Shown: positions 1 through 10,637, counted from the first letter of the stretch. The stretch is DNA of 26,651 nt from Irineochytrium annulatum (GCA_027600665.1 JADGJL010000289.1:1-26651), one strand, 5' to 3'. A program made the numbers and translations. The notes: generated by a model not told the origin, from the letters alone.

Positions 1-89
1 AGAATGGAGTGCAAGTGATTACGCTGTGGCAAGTCGATCCAGATGAAGATCCAGATGAAGATGGTTATTGCGATGAGGCAGACCGACAT
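1..89 (-). CDS. possible N-terminal fragment of a membrane protein, cut by the window edge
   Basis: Reading the minus strand from an ATG at 89-87 to the edge gives about 29 residues with a strongly hydrophobic run rich in Ile, Phe and Trp (TIFIWIFIWID), which looks like a membrane segment or signal anchor. Codons mostly end in C or G, as in the other genes of the window. However, the plus strand is also open here (an Asp/Glu/Pro-rich reading over the duplicated agatgaagatcc/gg units) and has a GTAAGT donor at 90-95, so this could instead be an exon of a plus-strand gene. The sequence to the left of the window would decide. Confidence 0.25.
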   Translation of the reverse strand, partial: MSVCLIAITIFIWIFIWIDLPQRNHLHSI

Positions 90-333
90 GTAAGTAAAGG
101 AAGCAAGCTCGTTGTGAATGCAGTAGCGCCAAGAGGGTGGTTGTGAGCGGTATTGTATTGATGAGGAAAATGCAACAGAATGATACAGCAGAAAGTCGAC
201 GCTAGGAAATTCAGGTCCAAGGTTCTAAAATAACGTGGTTGAGGGATAAATATTACGAGGTCTGGTGTACACATGCAAGTAGCCATCCCACATGGCTGCT
301 ATAATTCCCACAACCGTTTTAACCGCATCCGGG
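90..333. other. intergenic stretch, no gene seen
   Basis: Between the left-edge fragment and the end of the Ser/Pro-rich gene. It holds only short shadow frames without recognisable protein features, and is moderately AT-rich compared with the coding DNA to its right. Confidence 0.4.
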
Positions 334-1455
334 TTACCGCAACGAGTTGAGGGACGAATAAGTCGGAAGGGTTGGGTAGCACACCTCCTCCGGGTCGCCG
401 TCGTCCGTCTCCATAACAAAAGGATTCCTCGAGCTCTGCCTTGGCGGCGGCCGTAACCCTCCCTCCGCGCCAGTGCCACCAGCATCTCCCTCCGCCCTCC
501 TCCGTCCCCGTTCCGCCTCGCCTTTCCTTCCATACCTCTCCCTCCTCGCCTCCAACTCCGCCTTCTCCCTCATCACCCTCTCCATCCTCTCCTCCAGCGC
601 TTCCCGCTCCTTCCTTTGCCACGCCGTCCCCGAAGCTTCCGCCGTCGCCGTCGCGGCAGCCTGTAGGACCGCCGCTTTCACCGGATCGGTCGGCCGGGGC
701 CTCTCCTCCCGGTCGATCGTGTGCGACGCGTGCACCGCAAACGACGTCACCTTCGGGAACTGGAGCAAAGGAGGTCGCCGGGACGCGGGTGCTGCCGCTG
801 GTGTCGGGACGGCCAGTGACGATGAGCCCACGGCCGGTGATGATAAGCTATTTGGAAGACGGGGCGGGGCGGTTTTGGGCGACGGGTGCGGGGTAACGCG
901 AATCCGGGCAGGAGATGTCGGCTGGGAAGGATGCTGTGGCTGTTGCTGCTGGCGTTGAAGGTGCGGCCGGGAGCCCTCGGTTGGTGGCGCAAAGTTATCG
1001 AGCTCCGGCTGGTGAAGGAAGGAAACGCGCTGCGAGCTCGACCCCAACCTGGGCCGACCGCTGTTACTTGGGGTCGAAGAGGACGAGGAGGTCGGCAGCT
1101 GTTGGTGCCATCGCTGGTCATGGTAATTTGAAGAGGCCGACGACGTCGACACGGACGATACCGATGGCGCGGCTGTCATTGTCGGCGGCGGGGAGGGTAT
1201 TTGCACCTCTCCAAGGAGGGGCGGCTGTGTCTTGGGGGATGCGGTTGCGGCGACGCGTGGACTCCTGGGATGCCGCTGCGGCTCACGGTGCGGCGAAGGC
1301 AAACACGGCCGGTCGTGCGCTGACGAGGGACAGGGCTGTCGGTGACGTTCATAGTGATGTTGGAGACTGGGCGCCGCTGCCGGTCGACGGCTTTGGACGG
1401 CGTTGGAGACCTGCACCGAGTCGATCGAGTCGCGAGGGGAATCGCGGGGCAGCAT
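334..1455 (-). CDS. Ser/Pro/Gln-rich low-complexity protein with a charged coiled coil near the C terminus
   Basis: A single open frame of 373 codons starting at an ATG at 1455. I do not recognise a family. The first two thirds are rich in Ser, Pro, Gln and Arg and look disordered, with many Ser-Pro pairs that could be phosphorylated. From about residue 283 to 325 there is a highly charged Glu/Arg stretch (EREALEERMERVMREK) typical of a coiled coil, then a Gly/Pro-rich linker and an acidic tail (METDDGDPEEVCYP) ending near residue 373. It diverges from the fatty alcohol oxidase across about 480 bp. The frame being open over more than 1.1 kb supports a gene, but biased composition can create long open frames in several frames, and upstream exons cannot be excluded. 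Confidence 0.5.
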   Translation of the reverse strand: MLPRDSPRDSIDSVQVSNAVQSRRPAAAPSLQHHYERHRQPCPSSAHDRPCLPSPHREPQRHPRSPRVAATASPKTQPPLLGEVQIPSPPPTMTAAPSVSSVSTSSASSNYHDQRWHQQLPTSSSSSTPSNSGRPRLGSSSQRVSFLHQPELDNFAPPTEGSRPHLQRQQQQPQHPSQPTSPARIRVTPHPSPKTAPPRLPNSLSSPAVGSSSLAVPTPAAAPASRRPPLLQFPKVTSFAVHASHTIDREERPRPTDPVKAAVLQAAATATAEASGTAWQRKEREALEERMERVMREKAELEARRERYGRKGEAERGRRRAEGDAGGTGAEGGLRPPPRQSSRNPFVMETDDGDPEEVCYPTLPTYSSLNSLR

Positions 1456-1938
1456 GACAGCCAGGTGTGTCCAGGCAGACGGCGAGGGAGACGGTCCCTT
1501 GGTGACGAGGTGGCTTTCTTTGTCTAATTACGACGTAGGTGGGGTTGCCAGTAATCTGAAACACTGCTAAAGAGGTTGTTGAACGACCACTTCTCTCTCC
1601 ACATCCAACAAAAAAAGGAGAGATTCAGCTTAAGTCGGCCGATGCAATCAAGCAAACGGCGGAAACTTCTTCTGCTCTGCAGCTGGCATCGCGTTCTTCG
1701 ATTGCGGCAGGTGTCGCGCGCACGTCATCTTCTCATCAATTCTTTCCAGCCGATTTGCAGCAGCCCGCGGCATGCATCGCCTGCGAGCTCGTGGCCGTAG
1801 GAGTGGGAACAGGAAGGGAAGAAGTTGAGGATAACGGCAGTTTCCTGCCGGTTTTAGCCGCATGGTAAAAAGGTCCACCGGCCCGAAAAGCTGTCACGTT
1901 GTTCATTTCGCCGTGCCGGGTAGCACACAGACAACAAG
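1456..1938. promoter_or_regulatory. divergent intergenic promoter region
   Basis: A 483-bp stretch between two genes pointing away from each other, so it should hold both promoters. Short frames here lack protein character. One TGACGT core (read on the minus strand, 1722-1727, followed by G) lies about 210 bp before the oxidase start. No convincing TATA box was found. Confidence 0.5.
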
Positions 1939-4728
1939 ATGAGCGACAACGACGACGACCACCAAGGCCATGACCATGACGGCGCTGAGGAGGCGTTCTC
2001 GGACGTGGATGCTGCTGAGGACTCCGCACCGGATGGCCCCGATGGCTCCTCTGCCGGCGGCGTGTCCGCCCTGAACGTCAACACATCCCGCGGCCCTCAC
2101 CGGGGCACCCGGCACGTCCTCTCCGCCTCTGGCGCCCACACACACGACCAGTACATGTCCCTGGCGGGGCTGTCCCAGACCCACCTGAAGGTGATCGAGG
2201 CCGTGGCCGTGACGTTCGTGCCCTCGCTCTCGGACGATCAATGCCGCAGGATCATCGAGCAGAACCGCGACCTGATCACGACCCTTGGAGGGGAGAACCC
2301 TCCCGACGACGCTGACGTGGCTGGTTTTCTGAGGTCCAGCGCGGCGCAGGACTGGAGGGCGCAGGAGGACTTTGTGAGGATCTTCGCGACGTGCGTGCCG
2401 AGGGACAAGCGTGGGGCGCTGGCCACCATCTTCTGGCTGCTGGCGACGTCATGGTGAGTTCTCAACGGTTCTGCTTCTTCATGTTCCGTGTCATTTGTCG
2501 GGTTGTTTGTCGGGTGATGCCCTCTGTTGGTCACGATCGTTCTTCCGGGTCATGCCCCCTCTGTTGGTCAGGATTGTTCTTCTGGATAGGTCTAACATCG
2601 CGGATATTCTCAGGGGTTGCTCCCTTCTCACGGGCTCCCGCAAGGCGCCGTTCTACGACCTGAACCAGGAGGAACGCGAGGCCGCTCTTCTCGCGCTCGC
2701 CAACTCCAAGTTTGAGCTACTGCGCGGTCTCTTCAAGTCCCTCAAGGGGATTGTCGCCCTACCCGTGTTTGGGAAGGATATGGTGCTGGAGGGCGTGAGT
2801 GAGGCCGGGGCGACTCAGAACCCATCTTGGGGCGCGCTGCAGTACCCCGGTAACAAGCCGGATGAGCATCCGATCCCGCCGAGGGATCATGTCTGGGAGC
2901 CAACGTTTTTGGAGTTAGTTTGCGCAGACGACATTTGAGTTGGCTGGGTCTGACTTTGTATAAATAGCATGCAGGAGCTCGCCGAAAAGGCCGGCAAGGG
3001 CAAGCCTATTGTCCTTGAGGCGGACGTCGTTGTCGTCGGCTCCGGGCCCGGCGGCGGCGTCATCGCCGCCGAGCTCTCGGCCGCCGGGCACAAGGTTATT
3101 GTCCTGGAGAAGGCGAAGTACAGGAGCCACGCGGACCTGACCCACAACGAACTGGAGTCCTTCACAAACTTGTTTGAGAAGGGCGCGGCGCTTGCGAGCG
3201 AAAACTCGGCCATGCAGATTCTAGCGGGGACGGCATGGGGTGGAGGATCATACATCAACTGGTTCGTTCTGCCGCGCATCCATTTGGTATATTTCAACAT
3301 GGTACTGATTGTGCGTGTTAAGGTGCGCGTCTCTCCGGACTCCGTACAAGGTGCGGGAGGAGTGGGAGAAGGTTTACGGCCTGCCGTGGTTTACGTCATC
3401 GGGTTTCCAAAACGCGCTCGATACCGTTTGCGAGCGCGTCGGTGTGAGCGAGGACTCGATTGAGCACAGCATGTCAAACCAGCTTTTTATCGACGGCTGC
3501 AAGAGGCTCGGGTACGACTACAGCGTCATTCCTCAAAACACGGCGAATACGGTGGGTTATATTCCGGGGGTCCCTCCCGACCGTGACCAAATCCTGACGT
3601 TTGAATTTCGTGCAGCCCCATAACTGCGGCTGGTGCACGTTCGGCTGCCCCTACGCGCAGAAGCAGGGCTCCCACCACACGTGGCTCAAAGACGCGGCCG
3701 AGAACGGTGCATCTTTCGTCGACGGCTGCCACGTCAAGCGAATCATGCACGCGCGCGGGAAGGCGACAGGCGTCATTGGCACGGTCTTTGACGGCAAAGT
3801 TCAGCTTATCGTGAAGGCCCCCACCGTCGTTTCCTCCTGCGGGTCCATCAACTCGCCCGCCCTCCTCCTGCGATCGGGTCTCCGCAACCCGAACATTGGG
3901 AAGAACCTCCGCCTTCACCCCGTCACGACCATCCACGGGTACTACCCGCACAAGGAGACGCGCCCGTTCTCTGGTGCCATCATGACCGCGCTCTCGCGGT
4001 GCGTGGCAGATCTCGAGGGGGACGGCTACGGCGCCCTCCTTGAGACATGCACGTCCCACCCGGGCATCCTCGGCTCTATTCTCCCCTGGCGCGGCTCCGA
4101 GAACTACCGCGAGCTCATGCTCCAGCTCCCTCGTAGCGTCAACCTCATCGTCCTTACGCGCGACCACGACTCGGTCGCCTCCGTCTACATCGACGGCGAG
4201 GGGGAGGCCCGGGTCAACTTTGAGCTCGGGAAGAAGGACGCGCAGACGCTGCAGAAGGGCGTGCAGGCCGGCGCCCGCATCCTGCTTGCGAGCGGGGCCG
4301 CGCAGGTCAACAGCAGCATCACGGGCCTTGCGCCCGCGAAGGTCGAGAGCGAGGCCGACAGGGCCGACCCGCTCAACGCCGCGTCGGTCAAGGAGTTCAT
4401 GGCTGGCGTGGAGAGCAAGGGCGTGAAGATGAACTCGGCCGGCCTGAGCTGCGCGCACCAGATGGGGAGCTGCAGGATGGGCGCGACGCCGAAGTTGGGG
4501 GCTGTGAATCCTGATGGGGAGAGTTGGGAGGTGAAGGGCTTGTACGTCGCGGACGCGTCACTGTTCCCGTCGGCGTCCGGTGTGAAGTGAGTTCTTCCCT
4601 TCCTTGGAGATTTAATGCTAACTTTTCTGCTCAGTCCAATGATCACCACGTATGCGATCACTTACTCCGTCGCGCAGTTTATGAAGCGTAACTTGGAGAA
4701 GCAGAAGCTCCACGCGGCGAAGCTGTAG
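1939..4728 (+). CDS. long-chain fatty alcohol oxidase (GMC oxidoreductase family)
   Basis: Oxidises long-chain fatty alcohols to aldehydes with O2 as acceptor, a step in omega-oxidation and wax alcohol breakdown; family members sit in microbodies or membranes. Spliced model: exons 1939-2453, 2614-2913, 2968-3261, 3323-3551, 3616-4586 and 4635-4728, giving 800 residues. The FAD-binding GSGPGGG lies at about 296-302, followed by the E-terminated strand HKVIVLEKAK. The exon 4/5 join restores NTANTPHNCGWCTFGCPY, a conserved block of the alcohol oxidase branch. HQMGSCRMG (727-735) and the SGVNPM block spanning the last intron form the GMC C-terminal active site. The first 40 residues are Asp/His-rich and look disordered. 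For intron 2 only the TAG ending at 2967 keeps the frame; the CAG ending at 2974 does not. EC 1.1.3.20 is the likely activity; a dehydrogenase of the same fold cannot be ruled out. Confidence 0.92.
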
Positions 4729-5368
4729 GGCAGAAGTGTCATGGACATTCTCTTTTTCATTTTCTGTACCCTAGTCTCTCCGTTTTCGCCGTGGTGGTGG
4801 GAGAGATGTGTTTTGTTGTTTTTTTTTTTGTCTTGTTATCTCTTTTTGATCAACCGAGCGGGATTGTGTCAATATAGATTTTACAAGCGTAGCCGAGAAC
4901 GGAATACGACAGGACAATCCACACTATGACTTTTATGGGGAAGGAAAAGGAGTTTCGGTGTCATCCAGTATCAACTGCTGGTGGTCTTTAAATAATACTG
5001 AACATTTTCTAAGATAAATGCACAAGCCGCCGTAAAGCTGCTGAGTTTGACTACTGCGATCCTTCCACCATCCTTCATACTGACTCGCAATGTTACTTTC
5101 CTACCTGCCGGCTCTGCTCGATGCCCTGTGAAGCTTGCCGTATAGCTAGACTGTTCTTCTGAGCATGCTGGGGCTCTTTCATCTTTGACGGAAGGCGGAC
5201 TTCCTGCTGGCTAAAGAAAATGTGCCAAGAAAGCACGTAGTTGTCAGATTACCAACTGACGGCCAGGACGCGTCTGCAGCTCTAGCGGGTGCGGATGATA
5301 TTTCGCGTCCGTCCATCGCCGCTGATCTGCAAATCCAGCTATTGCCCTCACCGACGGACTCGACCCCA
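4729..5368. other. intergenic region, oxidase 3' end and promoter of the seven-helix gene
   Basis: About 640 bp between two plus-strand genes. It is AT-rich with a T run near 4818-4830 and no recognisable coding. The frame of the next gene stays open to about 5189 without an upstream ATG, so an undetected 5' exon is possible. Confidence 0.4.
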
Positions 5369-6687
5369 ATGGCTCCGCAGCAGCCCATAGATGCCAAATG
5401 CTACTTCGTGAGCTACCCATACTTGACCTCGACCTGCTCAAATGCTCCTCTCGTAGGCTCAAGCCGACTGCGGTGACACGGTGCCGGGGCTCGTCGCGTT
5501 CGCACGCGTCCTCGCAGGTTTGTCCTGCCTGACGACCGCAATGGGCCTGCTCACGGCCGCGGCAAGCGTTGGAAGTAGGCGGAAGGCGCACAGGGAGGGC
5601 GTTGGCGCCGGCAGCGGCCGCGGCGGCGGAACGCTGGCCTTCCTCACTACGTGGGAGATCTCGGGGCTGTTCCTAACAGCCAGCAGTGGCTTATCGGCTC
5701 TTGCACTCATGCTGTCGGCGTCTGCGGGCGTGACGGCACCCGTTTTCAAGTGAGCAGTCAACCAGGTGTACTCCTTTGTCTATTGCGCTGAACGCATTAT
5801 CCTCAGCGCCATCATGGTCGCGCGAACGTTTTGCCTTCTCGGTGGCTACTATGTCCACATAAACATGGTCAGTAGCCCTCTATCTGAGTGCCTATCCTCG
5901 AAGTAACGAAAAACAGCTGTTTAAAGCAAACCCCCACCGTGAGGACCGCGTCAACCGCACTCGAACGCTATACCTACGCCTGTCCATCATACCAATCCTT
6001 CTCGGCGCGTGCAACAATATCTACATGGTCTACGTCACCAATCGAACTCAATACGATGACACGGCGACGAGGGCGCTCCGCATCGGCACGACCCTGAATG
6101 CCGCGCTCTGGTTCACGAGCTGCAATGGCTTCCTGGCCGTCATACTCGTCGCCAGGAGAGGTCTGTTCGAGCGTCTCAAGGATATTGTCGAAGCCCAGTC
6201 GCTTCTTGAGGCCCGGTGCCCTCCTGACGCTTTAACGGACCCCTCAGCGTCGCCATGCGCCGGCGCGAAGCCACATCAGCCATTTGAGCCTAACGCCGCC
6301 CGGAAGGAGTCATCCGGCGGGACTTATCAACTGGACAAGCCCGCGCGAAAGGAGTCATCCGGCGTGACCAGCGCCGAGGCCCGACTCGTTGCGTCCGTGA
6401 ACGGGGCCATCTGGTCGCTCACGGCCCTTGCGTGGTGCATCGCTGCCATCATAGTATACTCAGTGGCGTTCGGGGCCGTGGTCATGGCGATCGGTTACCC
6501 GCCTTGGATATACTTCCTTGTCGTCGGCTTCCTCCACGGGTAAACGCTTTGGGAGCAATTGCTTTTGGGAGGGTGGGGGCTTATTTAGCTAACAACGTTA
6601 TTCAGACTTCTCGGCGTAGCGCCGTTCCCCGTGTTTGCTGCTGTGCTCGGTCGCCAGTGCATGGGGCGTATTAAAAACGAAAGTTAA
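5369..6687 (+). CDS. orphan seven-helix membrane protein, GPCR-like topology
   Basis: Spliced model: exons 5369-5407, 5457-5749, 5807-5867, 5917-6539 and 6606-6687, coding for 365 residues. All four introns are short (49, 57, 49 and 66 nt) with good donors (GTGAGC, GTGAGC, GTCAGT, GTAAAC). Hydrophobic segments lie at about 25-49, 80-104, 108-131, 149-171, 187-210, 290-318 and 327-355. A 75-residue hydrophilic loop lies between helices five and six, where the third cytoplasmic loop of a G-protein-coupled receptor would be. That loop contains two copies of ARKESSG 15 codons apart. I do not recognise the family, and no DRY or NPxxY motif is visible, so receptor function is inferred only from topology. 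The ATG at 5369 is the first in frame, but the 13-residue first exon is the least certain part. Confidence 0.65.
6304..6364 (+). repeat. in-frame duplicated 16-bp unit encoding KESSG
   Basis: The 16-mer aaggagtcatccggcg occurs at 6304-6319 and again at 6349-6364, exactly 45 nt apart and in the same frame. Both encode the basic/serine motif in the long loop of the seven-helix protein. Arg-Lys before Ser-Ser would suit a basophilic kinase, but this is inference. Confidence 0.8.
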
Positions 6688-6939
6688 CAAGACGACAAAC
6701 TATGGACGCGCAACGCCTGTTCTGTCATATCTGCCCCGAAGACTTCCGAGCAATATGCTGCTTATACAGGAGAAATATTTTTAATTAAAACGAGATACCC
6801 AAAAAAAATTTTGTTGTTAAAGTTGTGAAGCTCACGAGAAGGTTATTACACATGAATGCATTTTACTTCGGCGAAGTTGCCAGCCTGGGATGGCTTGACC
6901 ATCACTTTCAAGCCACTGACAGTGCTTAAGCCGATCTCA
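6688..6939. other. short AT-rich intergenic region
   Basis: Separates two plus-strand genes. It contains A/T runs (6780-6830) and in-frame upstream codons of the phosphatase gene from an ATG at 6856, which could serve as an alternative start. No other feature was seen. Confidence 0.4.
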
Positions 6940-7558
6940 ATGGACTTTGATGCGATTACGTGCTGGCCAAGGCTCATAATCTTCGACCTCGACGAGACGC
7001 TGTGGAATCCGTGGATCGATATAACGAGAGGCCCTCCGTTCAACCTAAAGGTGTCCCGATCGCATCTCTCGCTTAAGGACGCAGGTGGTGGTTACCTCAA
7101 CCTCTTCCCGGACGTGCCCGCGGTGCTGGAGGCCCTTTGCAGCAGAACCGACTTGGGTATTGCGAGCCGGACTGCGGCCATCGACTGGGCGGGGATTGCG
7201 TTGGACGAGTTTATCATCAACGAGCGAAGGATGAGGGATTTTTTCCGGGAGGACGCAATACAGATTTTCCCTGGAAGAAAGATTGAACATTTCAATAATA
7301 TCGCGGCCGCTACGGGAGTGCCTTTGAGGGACATGCTTTTCTTCGACGACGAACGCAGAAACATTACGGGTATTACCGACATCGGTTTGGTTCCTATCGC
7401 TAATGAATGCAGACGTTTCGAAGCTGGGAGTCACCTGCTTCCTTGTTGATAAGGGGACATCATGGTCAGCTGTAAGGGATGGTCTGACAAAGTATCAGGA
7501 CAATAAGCGATCTGCGGGAATGATGAAGAGCTGGCTGAAGCCTGCGGAGAAGCAGTAG
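6940..7558 (+). CDS. magnesium-dependent phosphatase-1 (HAD superfamily)
   Basis: A small HAD phosphatase of the MDP-1 family, which acts on phosphotyrosine and on sugar phosphates from protein glycation in other species. Exons 6940-7369 and 7413-7558 give 191 residues, close to the family length. HAD motif I is FDLDETLW (D16, D18), motif II is the SRT at 76-78, and motif IV is FFDDERRN (D136, D137). With the GTATTA donor at 7370 the join reads NITDVSKLGVTC, the expected family sequence just after motif IV. A second in-phase donor at 7385 would add five codons but leave a 28-nt intron. The ATG at 6940 puts 11 residues before the first strand, as in relatives; an in-frame ATG at 6856 would add 28 residues. 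Convergent with the co-repressor gene. Confidence 0.9.
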
Positions 7559-7718
7559 ACGACATGGACCTTTACTTTTTGTAGATCAAAGGCATCAGTC
7601 ACGCACATCATTATTTTTTTGTTTAAGCTATTATTATTTTACATCTTTGTTTTTGCCCGCTGGTCAAAATTTCCCTCTCTTCAAAAACGTTTCCCACCCA
7701 TTTGTTTAATTTTCGCCC

Positions 7719-7748
7719 GGGGGGGGGGGGTTTTTTTTTTTTTTTTTT
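7719..7748 (+). repeat. homopolymer pair, 12 G followed by 18 T
   Basis: A run of G at 7719-7730 directly joins a run of T at 7731-7748, just beyond the stop of the co-repressor gene (in its 3' UTR as A18 then C12). Such tracts are prone to replication slippage and to sequencing error, so the exact lengths are uncertain. Confidence 0.85.
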
Positions 7749-7758
7749 ATCCTAAAAG

Positions 7759-10637
7759 TCACTCCTTCATCCCATTTTCCCGGGCGCCTTCCTCCGAAGA
7801 TTGGTGCTGTTGCTGCGGGTGTCCTTGTTGTGGGGAATCTCCTTCGAGAGTCATCGATACGCGCCATATGCGAACTTTCATATCTCCCGATCCGGTGGCG
7901 AAGATACCTCCCTGTGCAGCAAGCGCAATGGCGATGACTGCGTAAAAGCATAAGGGTTAGACGAAGCACCTTGGCGCTAATAGCAAACACACCAGAGTTC
8001 TTATGCCCTTGCAACATCAAGATTGCGGAGCGCTTCAAGTCCGCCGAGTTCGTGCCGGGCCCAGGGCCGACACCTCTGCCGTCCCACATCATTACAGTCC
8101 TGTCCTTCGAGCTGGAAACAACCCACTCAACGTCCGCCAAAGCCTGCTCGACCTGCTGGTGGTGCTGGCCCACCACGTCGATCCATCCTCTGCCTTGCCC
8201 GCCTATCGCCGAGCCGACAGATAAGACGTAGTCCCGATGGCCCGCGAAGGTGTGCCGGCACGTAGCTCCCGTAGACGGCATCCCGTAATAATGGTTTGGA
8301 TTAACGTTAGGCCCCGGCGGAGGGAGAGGTGGATGTGCGAGAATGGAGAGTGTTTGCTGAGAGAGATCCCAAAGCTTAAGGGTTCGGTCCAGGGACCCTG
8401 ACACGATCGATCGCCCGTCGGGAGTGAAAGCTACAGAGTACACCGAGTCCATATGGCCGAGGAAACGTTCCAAAAGCCGCCCAGTCCGCAGATCCCATAA
8501 ACGGATAACATGGTCGAGGGAGCCCTAAAAGTCATAGGCACTCAGTAGAGGCGACAAACCAGTTCAGGGATCGTACCGTAACAACGCTGAGCCCGTCCTT
8601 TGGATTGACAGCGACGCTAGTAACGCCGGCCTCCCTAGCCGGATCTCCAGTAGCGCCAGATCCTTGTATCGTTTCGACGCGGTCGGCCTCGTTGTCAAGA
8701 GACAAGACCAATCTCCCCGAGTCGGAATCCCACACCTTCACGGACCTGTCGCCACTCCCGCTAACAACCCATCTTCCATCTCTCGCCCAATCCAAGCTAT
8801 AAATATCTTGCCCGTGACCCTTCAGCACCATCTTGGGCCGCACGTGCCGGTGCATCAACGGACTGCCGGCCCCGGCGCCCGGCAGCTTCTCGGCCGGCTC
8901 AGACGTGAGGTCGAAGATGCGGACAACATGATCCTCCGCCCCCGTGGCCAGCAGCCGCGCATCCGGGGAGAAGCACACGCTCCTCACGTATAGATCCGGG
9001 CCTGGCGGGTCCCCCGCAGCTTGATGCTCGAGATCGACAAGTTCCAAAATGTGGAGGCACGCCCCCGTCCCTACGTCAAACACCTGGGCCTTCCGCCTGC
9101 TGCCCGTGGCCAGCAACCTCCCGTCCGACGAGAACCGGATGCAGCAGACGACCGCGCCGAGCTCGAACGAGTGCAAGAGCTCCATTACCGGCCTCGCCAA
9201 GCCGGAGACGCTGTTGAGGACCGTAGACCGGGTGTTGAAGATGGTAACCCAATCGGCGCCTTCCATGCGTGTACCAGGTCCGCCCTCCAGAAGGTCGCAT
9301 ACGCCAGTTACAGGCTGGTGGAAGGTGACCGGCTGCGGCGCAGCAGGATGGGCGTACCCCTGGTACTGCTGCTGTGACGGCGGTTGTTGCTGTTGCGTCG
9401 GAGGCGGTTGCTGTCCTGGCGGGTGTGACGGGTGTTGCTGTGCAGCGGGACCAAGCGGTGGGACTGGAAGCGCAGTGGCGGCGGCCGCTGCGGCCACAGC
9501 CGCCTGCGCGCGTTGCCTAGCGTCCGGCTGCTGAGACTGTGGCGGAGGCTGGTGCGTAGATGCAGGGTGTGGGTACGGTGATGGCGAAGTGTGGGAGGGT
9601 GTTGAAGGTTGATTTCCGAAACGGTGTGGAGGCTCACCCTTGGTAGCGTGTGATTGAGGGAAAGAGTTGGAGGTAGTATTAATAGGGGATACTTCGTCGG
9701 GTCGCGGTCGTTTCGAAGGATGCTGCGGATCGCCCGTTTGAGACTGAGGACCCACCGATCCGTATGGTGGCTGAGGCTGAGGTCCTCGATCTACAGAAAA
9801 ATTAAATATCGGCTCGATACAAAGAGCTCAACCATTATACTGAGCATCGCCGCCAATAGGTGGGAGAGTTGTCGTTTCCTGATAAGGACGTGACTGATTC
9901 GGGTGTTGTTGCTGTTGCTGCTGCTGTTGATGCTGCTGCTGCTGCTGTTGCTGCTGTTGCTGCTGTTGCTGTTGATTATAGTAATTCCTCTCTTCAATGT
10001 CCTTTCGAAGCCGCATTATCTCCTCCTCATACTGCTGCTTAATTCTTTGATGAGAACGCTCTAGTTCATAGAGGTATTGTTGAAAAGAACCTGTAAAAGC
10101 ATTAGCACCTCTCCATACAGCACAAAAAGTAAATCTCACCAAGTTCCGCGATCTGCGCGGCAACTGGTCGCCACAAAGAGGAGTTATTCGATGTGCGCAA
10201 ATGATTATCAGATTACGTGGCAAGTCAAGAGCGGCGTAAGCAAACAATAAACAAGCAAGAAATCAAGGAATATTTTGATCGCTTGACCACTTACGCCTCT
10301 GCTCGTATTCGTCTCTCTGCGACTTTAATGCACCGAGATCGTGAGAAACGACTTCACTCTCTTGACGGAACGCGTCGAGGATGTCCGGAATCCTCGTCGC
10401 GATCAACACCACCGCTGCCGGAGCGAGGGGCTGCGCAGGCGGCGGCCCTTGGGCGTGGGAGGCGTGCGGTCCGATGGGAGCCAAAGCCGATCCCATAGGC
10501 CCCGGTCCGCCTGGTCCAGGAAGAGCCTTCAGCTGCGGTTGCGCATTCTGCTGATGCGGCGGAAGGGGACCGGGATGTTGCGGGTGGCCACCACCCATCG
10601 GCGGGGGCCCGAGCGACGGTGGGGGAGCTGACTGCAT
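7759..10637 (-). CDS. TUP1: Tup1-type general transcriptional co-repressor (WD40)
   Basis: Tup1 homologues tetramerise through an N-terminal helix, bind Ssn6/Cyc8 and are recruited by DNA-binding repressors to silence many genes in the nucleus. Exons (minus strand): 10637-10295, 10163-10140, 10090-9833, 9790-8577, 8524-7993 and 7937-7759, coding for 849 residues. After a Pro/Gly-rich start, residues 82 to about 155 form the Tup_N helix: IPDILDAFRQE, then EYEQRLAAQIAELGSFQQYL made by joining the 24-nt exon, then YEEEIMRLRKDIEE. A glutamine tract follows, then a Pro/Gln-rich linker, then seven WD40 repeats from about 410 to 830. The sixth repeat carries an insertion of about 30 residues, and the C-terminal tail is Gln/Glu-rich. 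The ATG at 10637 is the first in the frame; the frame stays open upstream without an ATG, so a further 5' exon is possible. Confidence 0.95.
9904..9974 (-). repeat. CAG/CAA glutamine-coding repeat
   Basis: A run of CAG and CAA codons, broken by two His codons, encodes the polyglutamine tract after the Tup1 tetramerisation helix. Mixed codons make it less prone to slippage than pure CAG. It is likely variable between strains. Confidence 0.9.
10140..10163 (-). other. 24-nt internal microexon of TUP1
   Basis: Flanked by CAG at 10166-10164 and GTGAGA starting at 10139. It enters with one base left over from exon 1 and leaves one base for exon 3. It supplies the residues LAAQIAELG, which restore the uninterrupted Tup1 N-terminal helix. 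Without it the surrounding exons would also stay in frame, but eight residues of the helix would be lost. Confidence 0.8.

Noticed and set aside
441..1527. Several plus-strand frames (441-896, 473-958, 915-1457) opposite the Ser/Pro-rich gene
   Set aside because: They are antisense shadows of a GC-rich low-complexity gene and carry no domain, signal or start context.
2968..2975. CAG at 2972-2974 as the acceptor of oxidase intron 2
   Set aside because: It shifts the frame; the TAG ending at 2967 is the acceptor that joins in phase.
3526..4458. 310-codon minus-strand frame across the oxidase
   Set aside because: It lies wholly antisense to the conserved GMC exon 5; its Arg/Ala/Val-rich composition is a shadow of codon bias.
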